This document shows positions 62,927 through 64,000 of a stretch of 64,000 nucleotides of DNA, piece after piece. Within the stretch, counting starts at the first letter, position 1. Each line of letters starts with the position of its first letter. This stretch comes from Flavobacterium undicola (lineage in GTDB: Bacteria > Bacteroidota > Bacteroidia > Flavobacteriales > Flavobacteriaceae). The stretch lies in NCBI RefSeq assembly GCF_009909155.2, contig NZ_JAAAPM020000021.1, forward strand, positions 1 to 64,000, written 5' to 3'. The notes beneath the pieces are model-generated. The model was given only the letters and a program-made list of their open reading frames with translations. It was not told where the DNA came from and searched no databases. A program made the translations under genes and the position numbers.

Positions 62927-63376
62927 ATGAGTTTATCAGTACACATCATGGATGAAATTAAAACAGCCATGAGAGCCAAAGATACCATAGCATTAGAAGC
63001 TTTAAGAGCCATAAAATCAGAATTGCTTTTAGCTCAAACGGCTTCTGGTTCTAAAGAAGAAATTTCAGAAGAAGAAGAAATTAAATTATTGCAACGTTTG
63101 GTGAAAACCCGTAAAGAAAGTGCAAAAATTTTCACAGAACAAAATCGTCCTGATTTAGCTGAACCTGAATTAGCTCAAGTAGCGGTAATAGAGAAGTTTT
63201 TACCAGCTCAATTAAGTGAAGCTGAGATAGAGGCTGTAATTGCTAAAATCATTGCTGAAACGGGAGCATCTGGAATTGCATCTATGGGTAAAGTAATGGG
63301 ATTAGCTTCATCACAATTAGGTGGAACTGCCGAAGGAAAAACAATTTCTACTATTGTAAAGAAACTTTTAGTATAA
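62927..63376 (+). CDS. GatB/YqeY domain protein
   Basis: A 149-residue helical protein of the YqeY family, resembling the C-terminal tail domain of amidotransferase GatB. Typical segments: ALRAIKSELLLAQT, LLQRLVKTRKESAKIF and EKFLPAQLSEAEIEAVIAKI, ending with MGKVMGLASSQLGGTAEGKTISTIVKKLL. A role in tRNA binding or charging is suggested for the family, but not proven. It usually follows ftsZ in Flavobacteria. Confidence 0.9.
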   Translation: MSLSVHIMDEIKTAMRAKDTIALEALRAIKSELLLAQTASGSKEEISEEEEIKLLQRLVKTRKESAKIFTEQNRPDLAEPELAQVAVIEKFLPAQLSEAEIEAVIAKIIAETGASGIASMGKVMGLASSQLGGTAEGKTISTIVKKLLV

Positions 63377-63398
63377 AGAATTAAATTTCCAAAAAATG

Positions 63399-63440
63399 AA
63401 ATCCCAAATTCCAAGCTTTACAGTTGGGATTTGGGATTTT
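63399..63440. terminator. Hairpin after YqeY gene
   Basis: AAATCCCAAATTCCAA (63399-63414) pairs with 63424-63439 (16 bp, one G-U), 9-nt loop, short T-run. Similar to the hairpin at 45141-45178. Confidence 0.75.
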
Positions 63441-63463
63441 AAAAAATTTGGAATTTATATTAA

Positions 63464-63537
63464 GGCTGCGTAGTTCAACTGGATAGAATATCAGATTTCG
63501 ACTCTGAGGGTTGCAGGTTCGAACCCTGTCGCGGTCA
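63464..63537 (+). tRNA. tRNA-Arg(TCG)
   Basis: A 74-nt cloverleaf: acceptor GGCTGCG/CGCGGTC (with G-U pairs), D-arm TAGTTCAACTGGATAGAA, anticodon stem TCAGA/TCTGA with loop TTTCGAC giving anticodon TCG (reads CGA/CGG), and T-arm GCAGGTTCGAACCCTGT. CCA is not encoded. The acceptor has two G-U pairs (second G and T4 in the pairing), a little weak. Confidence 0.88.
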
Positions 63538-63661
63538 CAATTTTAATGCTTCAAAATAATCAGTTTGTTTGATTGTTTTGAAGCTTTTTTAATTGTATTT
63601 GATTTTTAGGTAATTAGTTTTGGAGGAAAAAATAGATCGTTTTTTTAAAAGAAGTATTTAG

Positions 63662-63758
63662 TAGTTCAACTGGATACCTGTCTGCCGACAGGTATGGAAT
63701 ATCAGATTTCGACTCTGAGGGTTGCAGGTTCCCCGCCTGCCGGTCGGGCCCGCGGTCA
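63662..63758 (+). pseudogene. Decayed tRNA-Arg copy broken by two palindromic insertions
   Basis: The body of the tRNA-Arg(TCG) at 63464 recurs (D-arm, anticodon loop, part of T-arm and the 3' acceptor strand CGCGGTC). A 20-nt insert at 63677-63696 contains the palindrome ACCTGTC...GACAGGT (63676-63693), and the T-loop region GAACCCTGT is replaced by a 19-nt GC-rich palindromic block at 63732-63750. The 5' acceptor strand GGCTGCG is missing (GTATTTA in its place). It cannot fold as a normal tRNA. Confidence 0.75.
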
Positions 63759-63762
63759 CCTT

Positions 63763-63794
63763 AAAAAACATCTTGGGAAACTAAGGTGTTTTTT
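63763..63794 (+). terminator. Terminator after the tRNA-Arg copy
   Basis: AAAAAACATCTT (63763-63774) pairs with AAGGTGTTTTTT (63783-63794, one G-U), loop 8 nt and T-run after. The copy thus still has a terminator. Confidence 0.7.
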
Positions 63795-63880
63795 TGTTTT
63801 TTAGGAAGTTATATTTGGTACTTTGTTTAGATATCAAAATAGATAATTGTTAGAATTTACTTCCGTTTTTTTTATCACCT

Positions 63881-63916
63881 AATGGGGTAGTTTCTTTTGA
63901 AATTACCCCATTTTTT
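63881..63916 (+). terminator. Hairpin terminator with no recognised gene before it
   Basis: AATGGGGTAGTTTC (63881-63894) pairs with GAAATTACCCCATT (63899-63912), one G-U, TTTT loop, followed by Ts. The bases 63795-63880 before it are AT-rich and hold no gene I can support; a short RNA there cannot be excluded. The rest to 64000 also shows nothing. Confidence 0.65.
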
Positions 63917-64000
63917 GTTTTTAATTTGGCTGTTCTATACAATTAGTAGGACTTATAAATTTAAAACCCATTTTTTTTGTAGTAATAGTTTTGTGATTTT

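Noticed and set aside
63464..63758. The two tRNA-Arg copies as attL/attR of a genomic island
   Set aside because: Only about 120 bp lie between them and no integrase is present; the copy repeats the tRNA body rather than just its 3' end.

Overview
The window looks like a chromosomal segment of a Flavobacterium-type member of the Bacteroidota. The evidence is the AT-rich sequence, TAnnTTTG-type -7 promoter elements, frequent TTG/GTG starts, gliding genes (gldB, gldC), a type IX secretion Plug-family protein, DUF5916 and PorSS-style lipoproteins, and a Bacteroidota-ordered dcw cluster. Species cannot be fixed from the sequence alone.

Layout. Positions 1-1760 hold the possible tail of a truncated gene, a large REP-like palindrome and an IS110-family insertion sequence with a strongly folded left end. 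Positions 1800-2963 carry purT (minus). Positions 3075-6078 form an accessory island: three overlapping minus-strand genes (P-loop kinase-like protein, PIN-GNAT-PUA/EVE-like fusion, ASCH protein), bracketed by two 48-nt copies of the same hairpin. Positions 6097-8170 are an enolase-superfamily enzyme divergent from an AraC regulator, with repeated AACACTAT half-sites between them. Positions 8236-27866 are mostly housekeeping and envelope genes: YkgJ-type Fe-S protein, DUF1593 nucleoside-hydrolase-like protein, aminotransferase, fatty acid desaturase, rsmG, pruA, apaG, T9SS Plug-like protein, M16 peptidase, methyltransferase, map, DUF445, gpmI, DUF5916.

Positions 28053-36000 carry an L,D-transpeptidase, a tandem pair of identical tRNA-Gly(TCC) genes, pepE, three overlapping paralogous CarboxypepD_reg-like genes, tatA-PAP2, an O-methyltransferase, rlmN and a probable surface lipoprotein. 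Positions 36222-46660 hold a polyprenyl diphosphate synthase, an ECF sigma operon with an ECF-type promoter in front of it, dnaG (zinc ligands replaced), an orphan response regulator, nadE, gldBC, engB and a hydrolase.

Positions 46931-62741 are the division and cell wall cluster, all on the plus strand: mraZ-rsmH-ftsL-ftsI-murE-mraY-murD-ftsW-murG-murC-ftsQ-ftsA-ftsZ, preceded by three helically phased MraZ boxes. The cluster makes the lipid-linked peptidoglycan precursor (MurE has the DNPR motif of meso-diaminopimelate enzymes), polymerises it at the septum (FtsW/FtsI) and positions the Z ring (FtsA/FtsZ). murF is not present. A GatB/YqeY protein, a tRNA-Arg(TCG) and a decayed second tRNA-Arg copy broken by small palindromic insertions close the window.

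The best candidate for an undescribed system is the 3273-5656 operon, which combines four RNA- or nucleotide-directed folds in three translationally coupled genes. Its function is inferred, not shown.
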